Assembly (NCBI GenBank): GCA_025345505.1
Contig: JANVCC010000074.1
Span: 123,867-187,866, forward strand
Origin: Todiramphus chloris collaris
Taxonomy: Eukaryota; Chordata; Aves; Coraciiformes; Alcedinidae
DNA: 64,000 nt
Direction: 5' to 3'
The position numbers and the translations under genes are program-made. Numbering within the stretch: position 1 is the stretch's first letter; the number at the start of each line of letters is the position of its first letter. Below, piece by piece: positions 26,601 through 41,600 of the stretch. The notes beneath the pieces are model-generated. The model did not search any database. It worked only from the letters and a program-made list of their open reading frames with translations, and had not been told where the DNA came from.

Positions 26601-29600
26601 TGGGCCAGGCATGGAGTGATAACATGGTATTCACACAAGGGCCTGCCTACTTTGTGAATTTCCATTCTGATTGGACAAGTCCATTACACTCAACTTTATT
26701 TTAAAATCTATTTAAATAGTATTTTTGTGTGTCTGTGCTTGATGGGGAAAGTGTGCTAGCAACACACGAGTCCACAGACCCTCACACAGCTTGCTAAAGT
26801 GATCCAGGTACAGTAACATGGGCAGAGATGAAGAAAACTACTATGGAAAACATGGTAATTTACCTGCTTTCTTATGGCAATTCATAAGCACCTGATCTAA
26901 ACCTAATTTATTCTGTGTTATTTCAGTTGACTTTAATGAGCTTGGATGCAGCCCCAAATGATTTTCAGTAATTTCTTCAATTATTAGCAATATCCTGATT
27001 TATTTTTTTTTTCTAGCATGACATATGCAAGATTATTTCAATTGCAGATCAAAGGTAAACTTTATATATTGTTGATTTTTTTTGTTTGTTTTAGAAAAGT
27101 AATTTAGATTTGTTTTTTTTAATATTACAGCGAGAAAGTGCAACAATTAAATTAATATGCTGTTTGGACTCAGAATTGGTAAATGAAATATCTTGTGAAA
27201 TATTTCCTCTAATGATATTCTAATTCAGTGTACAGAAGTTTCCTCTTATAAAGCAGCTTGTGAGATAGATCCGTCTTGTCTGCAAAGAGTGAATATCATG
27301 TCAGTTGTTAATCTTAGCAAAAAAAAAAGGCAGTTGTTATCATTGCTTTCTTCCTTATGCCTACCAAACTCCTAAAACTTGGAGTTTGCTTTCTAAATAT
27401 GTTTGAGTTTTTATAGCTAAGGAAGTGGCTTGCTTTTACCAGTAGTTTTGTAAATACTAATAGCATAAATAATTCCTGTCTCTCCCATAAAGAATCACCT
27501 TATGGAAAAGGACGGTAGTAATTCAGTAGGGTATTTGACATCTAATTTATAAAAAAGAGAATAAATCAAACAGCATTTTTGGTTTTTTCCTGGGTTTTTT
27601 TCCCCCCTTCTTCTCCCCCTGCCCTTCTTATTTTTTTTCCCTCCCTCCCTCTTGTGTTGTTCCATGAAACTGTGATCAGCTTTGCTGTGTCGTATGTTTT
27701 GGTAAGGTCCAGTGGTGCTACTGACTACTTCTGTCAGTGAATTTTAGTATATTTTAAACTCAGACTTTAGTTAGGAATGGACTTGGATCAAGTAGAAAAA
27801 GTCATTATATGATTGCATAAATCACAGCCAGTATTTGTGGTTAATATCCTGTGTAGTTCTGTCCCTCCCTTTTCCAGTCATATATAGTAACACTGAAAAA
27901 GGTATAGAAAAGGAATAGGAGCATGACCAAGAGTATGGAATGAGTTATGCATGAGAAACAATTAAACAGACTAAGATTCTTGAAGATATACAAGTAAAAA
28001 GGAATATAATAACCTGTAAAATTATTAATAGCATGCCATGCTGCTGTACGGGTATGAGCTGACTGATAGCAAGCTTCAAACAGACAAAAGGAGCGAGTAC
28101 TTCCATGTTTCATTAACCTGTAGTACTCTGATGTAGGGCATTGCGGATTGTTGAAGTGTATGCAAGTTAAATAGAGATTTATGAAATGAATGAGAAATTC
28201 ACCTGCAGCTTTTAAATACAAAGTCACTACTTTTTATTCTGAAAAGTACGGTTGCAAATCTCCGTAATCTCAGTTTTAGGGAAATACCCCTATGTTTGCC
28301 TTGATTTTGCATTTCTCCTCAAGTGTTTGCTATGGCCCCTTGTTAGGTATGGAGTATGGGTTCAGTGGATCTTTCCCATGATCTGGTGTGGCTGTTCTTA
28401 CACACTAAACTTGGGTCCTGTATGAGCAGTGAACAAAGGTTCACTTCAGTATGCCTTATGGCCAGAACTTTTCAAGAGGGAGTCATGTTACAGACTCCTA
28501 ATTGTTCTGGAGATAAATTATTTTGTAGAAATACTTATTTTATAGAAATTGCTGTACAAAAAGGTTCTTCAAAATACAGGTTTTGGCTGGGCATTAGGTA
28601 TTGCATATTGTGCACTTGCTTTGTGGACCATGGTGGGTTCCCGTAGTACCTGTGTAACAGCATAGCTTACATCTTTCACACCCCAGCATTGCTGTCACAC
28701 ATCACTCCTCCAAAGTTTTAGCTTTCCCAATCTCTTCTGTGTTAAAATGTATTTGTTTTAGGAACTTGGTAAGGTAGACCTGAACACCTCATATGAAGGG
28801 CAAATAGAGTTTTGTTATCTGCTGTGTTTATTGTACTGGTCTGTGTGCATTTTGTAAGGTTTTTCTGATAAAAACCAAGAACAAAGTCTGGCATTTAGTT
28901 AATAAGTAAATTCTTCTCTCAAGAAGTTCCTGAATTATTCTGTAATTGAAGATAGTAAGTATTTTTCCAGGAGCTGAGGGAAAGTTTAGTCTGGTAATAC
29001 CCTTTGGTGCCAGGTATATACAGAAGGGGAGTTCCTTAAGAAGGCAGTGAGAAAGCACTCTGAAAGAGTAATTTTTATTATCACATTGACATTTGCATGA
29101 AGAAGTAATTTTTCATTGCATAAAGCTTGATTCTGTAAATCTTCATAATTACTGAATTAAAACAAAACACAAACCACAAACAAAAAGCCCATAATGCTGA
29201 GTAGCTAGCTTTAAAAAGAAAAATCCCAATCCTGGTCTGTTGAATGATTTACTGTCTCTTTCACTTCATACAGTAGCTTGAAACTTGAAAATTTAAATTC
29301 CACTGTAAATTTTTGTTACTCTTTCCCAAGTAAAATCATACTGTAATTCTTCTTATTCAAGTCCATATTTGAAGCACAGATTGGTGGGTTAGTGTTTGGC
29401 AGTTACTGAATGTAGCTTGTATATGTGTGAAGTGAATCAGTTGGAATTATGGTGACCAGGATAGCCATGTGGAAAAAACATATCACATATGACTCCTTCC
29501 ATCTGTAAACTCTGGACAGAAGTTACTGCCTGTTTCTAGGAGGGATCTGACTTGGCCTAGACATTCTGAGATTCATATTAAAGCACCAGCCATGTTTAGG

Positions 29601-32600
29601 GATGTATGCATAACCAACTTTGCCTCTAAAGCTGTTCTGCTTCCTACACTGGGATGTATGCTGGGTGCATCCACTTGAGCTAGAGAAGGTGTCTGAAACG
29701 TGTGCTTTTCTGGCTTTGGAGAAGCTAGTGCAGGTATGCTACCTGTGCAGGGAGGTGCAGGGCAGGGTCAGCACTGAATTTCTGCAGTCCCCACCCATGC
29801 TTTGTCATCAGACAAGCCCAATGCAAAAAGGGAAAACCTGCAACTCTGTCTATATTAATCAAAGCAGTGGGAAGTAAGAATTACTCTGAAAGACTGTAAG
29901 TATAACATGAAGTACAGACATGACTCCAAACTGTTCTTTTAAAGAAAAATCAGGAGAGCTTAGTCTGTAGCTCTAGAGATGTAACTTCACTTACTGCTGT
30001 CAAACACACTTAGCATGTGGCTGTGAGACATAATTCATGTATCTTAACTGCTGTGAGCACTGTGCATAGGTGTAGGGATAGAATAGTGATAGGTCCTTTA
30101 TTGTATAGTAAATGTGAGGCACTTACAAGTTTTTAAGCTAGAAGAAAAAAGCTTTGGTCTCATCTACAAAACTAGGTAATTGTATTGGTGAATTACTGAT
30201 ACTGCCTGCATGAAATTTTTTTAACATAACTGATTAAATAGGAATATATGGAAGATGTTCTTCAAAGACTGCTGTTAACACAACCCTCACTATAGATTTT
30301 GTTTTAAATAAAACATATTTTTATACTGCTTTATGTTTAAGACATATTTTTATACTGTTTTATTTTAAATACAGGTGAACCAAGGAAATTTGACCCAAAG
30401 TTCAGAGGACCTATTCATAACAGGTAAATATCTTAACTCATTCTGTTTAATTATTTTGGTTTTGCAATGAACAGGGGATAAAGAGCTTTGTTAAGAAAAC
30501 CTGTGGATTTGATTCCCCAGTTCTTTTAAACCCAGAAAACAATCATTTACAGGGGAATATTTAAGAGTGTACTCTTAAGTAGTTTAAATTTGATTGCCAG
30601 TTCTGGTTGGTTGTTTTTTTTAAATACAACAAAGCTGTTGCTGGTAGTTGAAGTGTAGAACATTGGTGGGTAAAAGGAGTGTACAACAAAGCAATTTGTA
30701 TAGTGCTTTCCTAGTATTGTCATCCTTAGGGGGTTGTGTGTGGAGTTTGCTTTATTTCATGCAAACATCTTTTTATTAAAAAGAATTAAAATGCAATGGC
30801 TGTGTTGATTGACTCTGAGACAACCAACTCATGAAAATCTAGAATGATGTTATCAAGATCATGTCTTTTATTGATATGACTATATTCTGCAGTCCTTTCT
30901 GTCTTTTCCTTTCTCATTCTGCACTGTTCAGGACTGTCTGCCTCTCTTCTCCCTAAAACTGTTAGTGTACAGTGGAAATATGTGTTGAAAAAGTGTATTG
31001 TACTTAAGCTAAAAGTAGTTCTGAAACATACTTTGTTACAAAGCCTTCTGCCAGAACAATCTGGCTTTACTTCACTTAATAGTGCTGGAGATGAAAGCAT
31101 GTCTGTTACCGCTTAGAAGGTTCAGTAGGGTGAAATTGCTCAGAAAGCATCTAAGAAATCAGTCAATTTGTCAGTGTTTTCCCAGATATAAGTGGAATGT
31201 AGAGAATAAGTTCTAAACTAGCATTTACTGTCCTTAGTGAGAAGAATAAATTGGAGAACCATAAGTTATTTATCAATTTTACCTTTCTCAGCAGAAAATT
31301 TATGACCAAGAAGAACACTGCAGTCTGGTGGTACTCTCCTTTGAACACACACACTATTGTCTGCACAACATATCTTTCTTTTCCTTTCTGAAAGCTGATA
31401 ATTTTAGAAGTGAATGGAAATATTTCTTTAGGGAGTTGATCCCAATTTGAGAAGTATGTTTGTGATACTGCCAGTGAGACTTTGTATGCACGGTGTATAG
31501 AAATTAATTTAAATGATAGTTAGGCATGTTACTAAGTGTTCACCTATGTGCATTACTACCAGAAAACACTTGTAAAGTTTTATATATTGTATCCACCAAG
31601 TGAATACATGTTGAAGCAGTAGCTCTGCAATTTCTCATCTCAAAATGATGTAGCAGGAGTTTTGTTAGACAGCTTTCTAGAGGAAAACAGAAACTCCTGG
31701 TGTTCCCTGTCAGTCTGAACCAGAGATGTCTATCTTTCTAACACCACAGTCTGATGGTCAGTTTAGCTTTCATTAAGAAAAAACCTAATAAAATTCCTGA
31801 CCCTAACTAGTCAAAAAAAACTTCACATTCTCACAAATATAAACGTGTCACTCATAGATATATACATAGCACATCACTTGATACTGTGGTCAATATTGAA
31901 ATAATCAGTTTTGACATTTAAATCATCATTTGTGGTTTTAAACTAAATAAAACTGCTAAAGATGTTACTTAGACTAACTACACTAAGAGTCAGACATAGA
32001 TAAATGTTGGTAGAATATAAAATTAATATAAAATTACGTTTCTTGCTACTGGTATTTTATTGGTCCATATATGTTTTATAACATGTTGTTGTCTGTATCA
32101 ACATAGCATTCTTGTTTCATGTTTCTGGCTTGGGGCATATAGAGTCTACAGATGTTGCTCATTTGCAGATATCAAAAATTGAGTTTTTGAGAACTAAATA
32201 ATACTTCCTTAAGCAGAGTGCCTATAGCTAGGACATATCAACTTACTAAATCCATGCAGGTCAGCACAGATCAGTCATACTCACTAAGAAAATGCAGAAT
32301 TTAAGTTGATGGAAAGCAGCTTGTTGTGAAAACTTGTATAAATATCTTTTTTTCTGTGCCGTTTTGGCCTCCGCGGTAGAAGTGGCAATTCATGGGGGAT
32401 TTTAAAAGGACCGTTCTCTGCAAACATTTGGTTTATGGCCACCTTGCACATTTATTCAACTGTGCAGGATGATTCCACAATGTTTCTGTACTGATAGAAA
32501 GACCCCTTTGTACAGTAGATCTTGCTTCTCTGTTCAGCCTCAGGGCTATTCATGGCATTATGTGGCATGGTGTAACTTAACACAACACGACTTAAGGAAG

Positions 32601-35600
32601 TCTCAAAACACAAGCTGTTAGACAGGGAGGAGGAACTCAGGAGTGAGGATGTTCATGGTCACCTTAATGTGTCATCAGAGTGAAAAGTGGTAACCTGTGA
32701 CTCACACTATGAACATCTTGAGCCTGGTTTTGCTCTATTGTTGTCCAATGCTGGGCTCAAGACTGTGAGTGCTAATATACTGCTGATTTTTTAACTAATA
32801 AATGTTGTAGTTTCTTGCTAGTGCAGCATCTTGAGTGAAATTGCACTTGTGACAGATTGTGCATGGAACTGACAGAAAGAGGTTCTAGTCAGCCATTAAT
32901 GAGTAAGTGCTTGAACTGTCAGTGAATAAATGGCTTTTATGCAGTAATATTCTGTGCGGATGATTTTTATCTTTGCATTCATTTATTTGTAAGGATGCCA
33001 TTACATATGCACAAAGTGCAGTTTGCATGCACTGCCACATGTAACACAGCAGGAGAAGCCAAGAAGCCGTTATGTTCCTCAGAGATGCTGGAAAGCAAAT
33101 CAGGCTCCATAAATTAAGCTAAATGACAGCAGTAAGCAGTAAAATGTGATGTGGGAGCTTGAACTGTGCACTTAACCAAATGAAGGTCTTTTATTATGTC
33201 ACCTGAAAATGATGAATCCGATGGTTTTATCAGCAGTTTATCTCTGTGGAAGCTCCTGTGTTCAAATACATAGACTCACTGTTTTGGTTCAGATTATAGA
33301 ACCTGGTTATCAAAGAAGCACCAAACCCCAGTAAAATTTCCAATACAGGTTATTAGCAAAAAAAAATTTTAATGTTTTCATCATGTATGCCACAAGAAAT
33401 GTAAAGTGCCTTTTTTTCTTATTAATCTTTAAATGTTTACACACCATTATTATATACAAATATGATTGCACTATCTGTAAAAAAGACTACAGAGCCCGTA
33501 TGACAAGCAGTGTTCTCTGTTCCTATTCTCATAATAAGTTTTCCATTATTCCATCTTCCTTAGGGTTCCATTTAACAGTTCGGTCTCCTGACTGATTTTG
33601 CTCTGCCTCATTAGCCTAAAACAAACTGAAAAAGCAGATTTGCCATCACAAATTGCCACCCTAGTTTTGAAAAAATTCATTCTGATTCTGTTTTCAGTCA
33701 AAGCATGGCTGCATCATTTCTGATTTGATTTCAGTAAAAAGCATGGGCTTCCAATATGTCCCATTTAGGAAGAGGCAATTCCCATCATTCTAGTTCCTGC
33801 AACTTTGGAAACTCACAGAATCTTCACAGTATAACTTTGTATCTTTACAGAGTTCTTTTAAATTATTAATTTAATATGTTTTACCTTTTTTTTTTTTTTT
33901 TCTCTCCCCTTCCCTGTGGAGCTTTGCATTTATAGGGTAATATGATCTCTAAGAAAGTGAGCCACTTGAACTAACAATGATGTTAAATGGAGCCAAGGTT
34001 TCACCCACTGTATCTAGTAAAATAAGTAATTATTTTGTATGAGCATCAATTAGTCTGGATGAATGGTTTCAAAATTTTCTGAAGCTACCCAAAAGAGGAT
34101 TTATATGTTTCTTGTATATGTTAAAATACGTATATAACAGCAATACTTGGCAACAGTGAGTGTTACTAGGTACTATACAGAAGTTTGTGTATTGCAAAGA
34201 ACAGAAAATCCTGCATTCTGGTGAAGTGTTTCGAGGTACTTGTTCATGGTGGCTCTGCAAAACTTTAACAGGAAGGTTTAGCACTAATGGGTGTAACTTT
34301 TAATTGCATGCAGGTATCATAAAATGAGAATTGGACTGCAAAAGGATTTTGAGACTATAGGAGTTGTAATTAAAGTATTTCTTATGCCATGTTTCTCCTG
34401 AGACATCTTGTATTAAATATCATAGCTCTTAAAAGTGTTTCCGATGGGGTGAGAGCCAAGCTTGAGCAGTGTCAGAACTGCTTCTGAACGGAGGCTGGGA
34501 AAATGAGAAGCGTTGTTTTAGCATTGCTGCTTCTACTTCAAGCAGTTGTGCTTCCTTTGATTACTGTCAGATTGACCTTGAATCCTGGGCCACCTTGGCC
34601 TCACTAGAAATTTATTTGTTAGATGTTAAAGCTGTCTCTCTAGAGCAGTGTACAGGATTTTTCATTCCTTTTCAACACCTGGAAATACTTTGCAAGCTCT
34701 CCAACCATTTAAAATATCTGCCGTCTTTATCTTGTTTATGCTAAAGAGTAACTGTTCTCTGTAAGAGAAAACATAGAAAGTAAAACAAAGGCAGTGGTAG
34801 ATGCTAAAAATGACTGTGTCAGTTGCCATTTGGATTCAAAGATTTCTTTTACTAGTGAGATTCAGCTTACATCAACTTTCATGGACTTGCAAGCAGAGAT
34901 GAAAATGTCTCATTTTATGAAGGTAGTCCTTCACTTCGAAGCACATCTTAGCTTTCCTGGGGTGATTATTGCTCACTCATTTGTCACAGAAAAGCAGAAC
35001 GGGATTTAGATCAGGTCAGAACAGCAGCAGTTTGTTACTACAGCTGTGGGCACAGACAGGATCTGCGGCCATGATCCCTGCCCCAATGGGGCAGTTACTG
35101 TTCATACACCTGCAGCTTACATGGCTTGTTCTTCAGATAAGGAGGCTCTAGGCAGCACCCTTTTACAAGTAATAAGCTCCTTTCTTAATTAAATCCTGGG
35201 GAGACTGTTAGTTGCTTCTTAGCCAGTGAGACCTACAAAGGTCTGTGAGACTAACTATTTTACTTCCACATAAAGTGAACTGCTCACCCCCACCAGACCC
35301 CTGGAGAGAATGTCCCCCACAAGAGCACATGACCTTCTCTGCTCACTGGGGAGTGTCATACCTCGTGCTATAATTACACTCTTAGAACTGCTCTGATCAA
35401 GGTCAGACACTGGAGAAAAATTATTCCAGTGGTCCACATCTCCAGTCCTCTGCATGAACTTAATATGCAGACCAATAAGTAGAATATAGTACCTTAATTG
35501 AATACTCCCAATTTATTCCCTGTCTCAGTTTTCAGGCTGGAGATTGCTGGTTTTTTGATTGCTTGTCTGTAAAAGAAAGCTTGAGTCTCCTCAATATGTT

Positions 35601-38600
35601 GGGGTTCTTTTGTCCTCTCTATAGAGCATATGTTGGTTGCTTTAAATGAGGTCAATAAGCTGAGTCAGAATTTTGTGCAGAGATCAAGGTAGTTGCATGT
35701 AGGCTCCCGCCCCCCCCCCCCCGTTATTTTTCCATCCATAAGCTATTTATAGTGCAGGTAAGTTATGTTGAATCTTTCTTTCATCACTTTGTTTGCCATG
35801 TTTGATATCAGCTTTAGAGACATGCTGAGGCAGGTGCCCCATGGTAGCTTACACCATAAGTAATCTCACGGATTTGGTGTTGCAAGGTATTGTTTGTTTA
35901 TGTTTGTTTTGCAGAATATTTAAATCTGTTCCTCAATATGTTTTTATTGCTGTCTACAATACAAAAGGCATACACATTTATTTGCTGGTCGTGCTGCAAA
36001 AGCAGGCCTTACACCTCAAACGTGATTCTGTGAGGAAGACTTTTACTAAGCGCAGGTGCAGACACCTTATTCGGATGTTAAAATACCATATGACACTCAG
36101 TGTTTTCAAAGGGCCATATTAGACACCTTATTTTTTAAAGTGTTTCTTTTTGTCCTTAGGCACTGTACAGACGTTATTTGCTGTGTGATCTTCATAGTCG
36201 TCATTCTGGGTTACATTGCATTAGGAATTGTGGGTAAGTAAACTCAGGTATAGCAGTGCTTTCGCGTGTGCAGGAGAGGCAATTTTGTGGATGTTAGAAT
36301 TTTTAACTGACGTATCCCTTTGGCTTATCTATGTAAAGCTTTCCAACTGATAATCAATGCCTTGCCTAGAAGCAAATGACGAATTATCATTGTGTTTATT
36401 TTAATTATGGAGTTCAAAACTGTGTATTTACTGATGAAAAACTCTGTGTTCAAGTAAAAATTACATGGTTTGATAATTTTTGATAATTTTACTATCCTAA
36501 AGTAACTGTGGTGGAAAAATTCTCTTTCATTTGTCATTAATCTGACACCAAAATTTAGAGATAAACACTTTGGTTTCAGAGGGGCTGAAGTTAGTCTGAG
36601 CAAAGATAATCAGTTCTTGAAAGACAAAACCAAGTGATTTGTGATACTAGCCTTTCTTAATTCTGCTTCAGTGATGGCTGCTGTTGAGTGACTGCACTGA
36701 ATAGAAACAGTTATTGCATGATTTACTTTCTTATCATTCTTTTACAAATGAACTAATAGTGCTAATAGTGCTAGTTTTCCTTCCTATCACGCTGACTTAA
36801 GTCTTCATGTTTATTTCAGGGTCACTGGGCTTATCTGGGTGATACTTTACAAATGTTTAGTCTCTTAATTTAAGAGTTACATAAAAGGCAGCAGATAAGT
36901 TATCCCAGAAAAGAACCTCACATTCCAAAGGACAGGTTAATTCAAAGTAATAACTCCTTTTGTATTGCTCCAAGGGATGCTTATACAATACTAACGTTAT
37001 CAACATGGATTTATAAATTCTTTATCACCCGTTTCAATACATGAGTAAATCGCTTGTTTTAAAAATCCATAAGAACAATTTGGCAGGTCAGTTTCTCTGT
37101 ATATTAAAACATAAAAAATACACCTTTAAGGGAAGCAAACTTATTATAAGAAAGACTGCCCTTTCAAAAATATACAGTAGAGGGAATGAGACAGTAGAAA
37201 GAGATTTGCTGTCCATTTTTAAGTATCGCAGGATGCCATTGTTCTAATCACATTTTCTCCTTGATAGGGAGCTTTCCAGCCTTTACAACCACTGACATAG
37301 CCCATAGGGCACAGGAAAAAAGGACAGCATTTAGTGACAGATGTTAGGTATTTTTGATACCATCCATGTGTGTTGGCTCCACATCAGTAAAAGGACTGAC
37401 ATAACTGCAAACCTCCTGAGAATGGTACACTGGTGTCATAAGATGTCACATTGCTGCTCTGAGGGCTGAGTCAGCTGTGTATTGTGGAATATGGTTCAGC
37501 TGCTCCTTAATTTTCTAGCCCAACTCTTTGTGCCAGGGCTCAGACTGCAGCCTTATGAGCATCAGAGCATGCTGGAATAAAAGTTTTATGTGACTGGATT
37601 CCTTTTAATTTAGTGCTTGATAATGAATCACCAGAAGTGTAGCACAACATGCAAAACATGGTGCTGCTCTGTCAAGCTAGTCCTTAGAGTAACCACCTTC
37701 ATTCAGTAGGAACTGTTGAATTAGGTACTTATTCTTCACTGACTTGGTCAGAAAAATTGTGTATTTATCACATATATTCTTTCACTGTCATTGCTCTCAT
37801 TTTGCAAAGAAGTGTTTGTTAGGTTGGTCCTGGCACAGGCAATGAAAAAGCCACGGATTTTCTCTTCTGTTGGTCATTTCCCTTCTCTTGCTGCTGCAGA
37901 GTTAATGAGATGCTAAATGTATGTGTTGTAAATCAGACCCAATTCTTTTTTTTTTTCACTTTGGAATTTAGTTGAGAGGCATCTTCCTCCATCCACCCAG
38001 CAGCTGATCCCAGTGATGGAATTTCAAAAAGTGTGCTAAATCTGTTTTTTAAGAGCAGATGCTTTTTAATACTGTTTTATTAAAAACATGACTGAAGCCT
38101 TAGGCACACAGGACGCTTATTACCAAGCAGGAGTAGTTTTAGACAATTCAGTAATGGCAAAGCTGGTATGGTCTAAACAGAAATTCTATTCAGAAGTGAG
38201 CAGTGTGTTCCATTGTTTATTCTTTATTATTACTCTGCTAATTTCTACTAATAATTGAGAAACACACTGCAGAAGATCAGTGATTAAATTTGAGACCAAG
38301 GATTGACACACACCAAGTGAATGGTCTTTTTTACAGTTCTCTAACAACCTGATTTTAGAGTGTCAGTACAGAGTACTGATATGGAATTAGATTCTGGCAT
38401 TATATCTTACTTTCAGATGATACTTATTAAAAAAAAAAAAAAAAAGGAAATAAAAGAAATTTCCATTATTTAGGGTCAAACGAGCAGCTAGAACAGTTCA
38501 AAGGCTAGTCATGAAGGAAGCTTAGTCAGGTCTGCACACTGCAGCTTACAAATAATACTACTGATAGTGATAGCTGATGTGTACTTGATCCTCAAAGGGA

Positions 38601-41600
38601 AATAATGATGCAGGTAAAAATGGCTTGGAGAAGAAATACTGCTTTGAAGTGGAGAAAGGAAGTTTAAAAAGTTCAGTATAAACCTCTCTTGCCATTCAGT
38701 ACTGCAATTTATGCTGGCATATAATACATAAATTGCCAAATGCAGTCCTAGTAACAGAAAAATGAGACAATTGCCAAGTGAGGTCAGGAAATGTTTTCAT
38801 TTACAAAGTGAGAGTTTGTTTCTGTTCTTAGTGTAAATGGAGTCCATTAGATTGAGTCACACCCAGTCTATTTCTGTCACACACCCAGGTAATCCCATTG
38901 ATTTCAATGCCATTGCGGTTGTCTGTGCACGATCAAATTTGTCTACATAGTTAGCACCTCTTCATCTTTTAATAAACATTACTTTTTAAGTCCATTACAT
39001 CATATTTTGGATACAACCCAGATATATGTGCCCTGAAGGTAAAAAGTGAACTGATTTGCCTTCTTACTGATTCATCCATATCTTATTTCAGTTTAGTTTT
39101 ATATTTTAGGTTTTTTGTTAGGAAATCTACAAATCACTACTCTTCAGTGGCAATCAACAAAGATTACAGTGGTATATTTGAGGAGATACATTTTCATGCT
39201 ACTTGGTTTTAACTCTTAACTATGTACACTTGACTAAAATCTTGTGTATATTTGCAGCTTGGGTGCATGGCGACCCCAGGAAAGTGATTTATCCAACTGA
39301 CAGCTATGGACAGTTCTGTGGTCAGAAAGATACCCTCAATGAGTGAGTACTAAATCCATTCACATACCCTTATTACTTATGCACTATGACTAAGATGTGA
39401 GGTTTCAAATCTCTCTGTCTGCTAGGGGGGTCTTGGAGGAAGTAGAAGAGACAGTGACAATCTTACTGTATTTATTCCAAATAAAGTTTGGAAATAGAGT
39501 AGTTGTTCAGTGCAAATCTAGACCCAAATTGTTAGTGTGATGCAGTTGTTTTCATCATCCAAAAAATATTTTTGGTAAAGTATCAATATAACTTAAAGAT
39601 TGCTTTGCTAATTGCATAGGAAGGGACTAGCTGGCACAGCTTTTAACTGGCAAAGCCTGGATAGTTAATAACCCATTGAGTAATTGTTCTGTCCACCTTG
39701 GGATAAGTGTAGTCCTAAAGCATTGTGGCCTGGTTCTTACTTATTTGTTACAGGGACGCTCCATAGTCCTGGAATGGCTAGCTAACTTTGAATTCTCATG
39801 GAAAAAGGGCAGAACTACTGCCATGTCATCTTCACTAGAGCTATCTGATAGTTTTCTGGTATAGCAAAGTTTAACAGTATATTTCAGTCTTCAAAACCCA
39901 AGTGTTTAAATCCAGAGGTCTTGGGGTAATCAATATTCAACAGAACCAAACTGAGGTGACAGCTGCCTCAAGGTCCTAAGTTCCAGAATCTGTCAAGTGT
40001 GTGGATTCTGAGGTGCAAACATCTCAGACTGTCCCTTACTTTTATCAAAGGAGGTTTATCAGTGTTATTAGCAGCCGCTATTATCATTCTGTTTCCCAGA
40101 CGGCTGTTCTCAGTTTCCAGCCATAAAAAGCTTTTGATTGATTTTGGTGCCACCTTCTGATGAGCAGAAAATAGGCAGATTTTACTGTGTAGCGTTTGCT
40201 GATAGGGATTTTGTGTGCAGTACATACACAATAGGCTCAGTGTAAGCAAAGGGACCAGTGTTTTTGCAGGGTTATTTTACAGACCTCACTTCTTAAAGGC
40301 AGGACTACAGATACGTGTTATACTATATATTCTTACCAGTGGTTGGGGTTGTTACAGCTTAAAACTTTAGTATGGAAAAAAAACTTCACAAAATTAGCAT
40401 TCTTTAGAACAAATACTTCTGGTTTCAGAGATGGTACAGAATGTTCAGGGTCTGCTTAGGATTATTGTCTTGTGTAGACAATATGACTATTCACAATAAT
40501 AGAATTTAAATATTGTATGCTATAAATTTTGCATGGTAGGATGTATAAGCATGTGTATTTATAAAATTAATTGTTATTTCCACTTCCGTAGGAACAAGAC
40601 CATTTTGTTTTACTTTAACATTCTGAAATGTGCCAGCCCCGTAGTGTTAATAAACCTACAGTGCCCTACAACACAGGTGAGTGAAATACAGAGATAAAAT
40701 GCTTTTCCTACCTCTTAGTTATGGTTCTTAAGAAACATGACTTACATTTATTTGGATTTAAAAATTTCTGTTCATATCCTTCATAATATCACATGTAGTG
40801 CATGGTCTCTGTAGTCTGCAATGGTCAGAAAAAAATAAATAGAAATGCAAAAGATCATGTATTTTGCATAAGAGTTGACCAAAAAAAAAGTCTGTTTAGT
40901 TGAACAAAGCAATTTGTTACTTATTAATTCACAACAGTTAGTGATCCAGTAGTGATCAGTGCATGCAGAAGAAAAATGTTGATTGACATCTAAGGTATTC
41001 GAAACTGGACACGTTCAAGAAAATGTGTGTATCCCCAGTAACAGGAGTATCTGTGTGTGGTTATAACCTGTAGTACTTTCAAAAGTGAAGATCTCGAAAG
41101 GTTGTTCTTGCCTTAGGCCACAATTTGTACTCCTTTAGCTGTTCTGCAACTTCTCATGAAGCTGTGAAATAAACCCAGTCACTGAACTTGTGTGGGTTAA
41201 AATTATCTGTCTCATCTTTTTTACATGAGACCGTTTTACTGACCTGGTTTGTTGAACAATTGAACAACCAGTTATGTCAGTTCACCTTAGGAGGTAACAA
41301 TTTATTGCATGGGATAGGTCAGAGGAATTAGGTGCAGGACTGCTCTGATCCAACTTTGCTGCCAAAGTAATTGCACTGTGTAATTACACTGCAGGTGACA
41401 GAGTATGGTCTCAGCCATCTTGACAACATTCGGTGAAGTCCATTATTAATTTGGATGAGGGTTGTTATATGGTAACCAATTTACTGATTACAAATGTTAA
41501 TTGTATATTTATTTGACTATCATTTTAAAATGTTTCCCATTCCAGCTTGCCCTTACTCCTGATCCCTATCCTTGATAGATGTTTCTGGCCTATCAGTTAG

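Noticed and set aside
35078..35094. Short inverted repeat CTGCCCCAATGGGGCAG
   Set aside because: Seven-base arms are common by chance and nothing nearby gives it a role.
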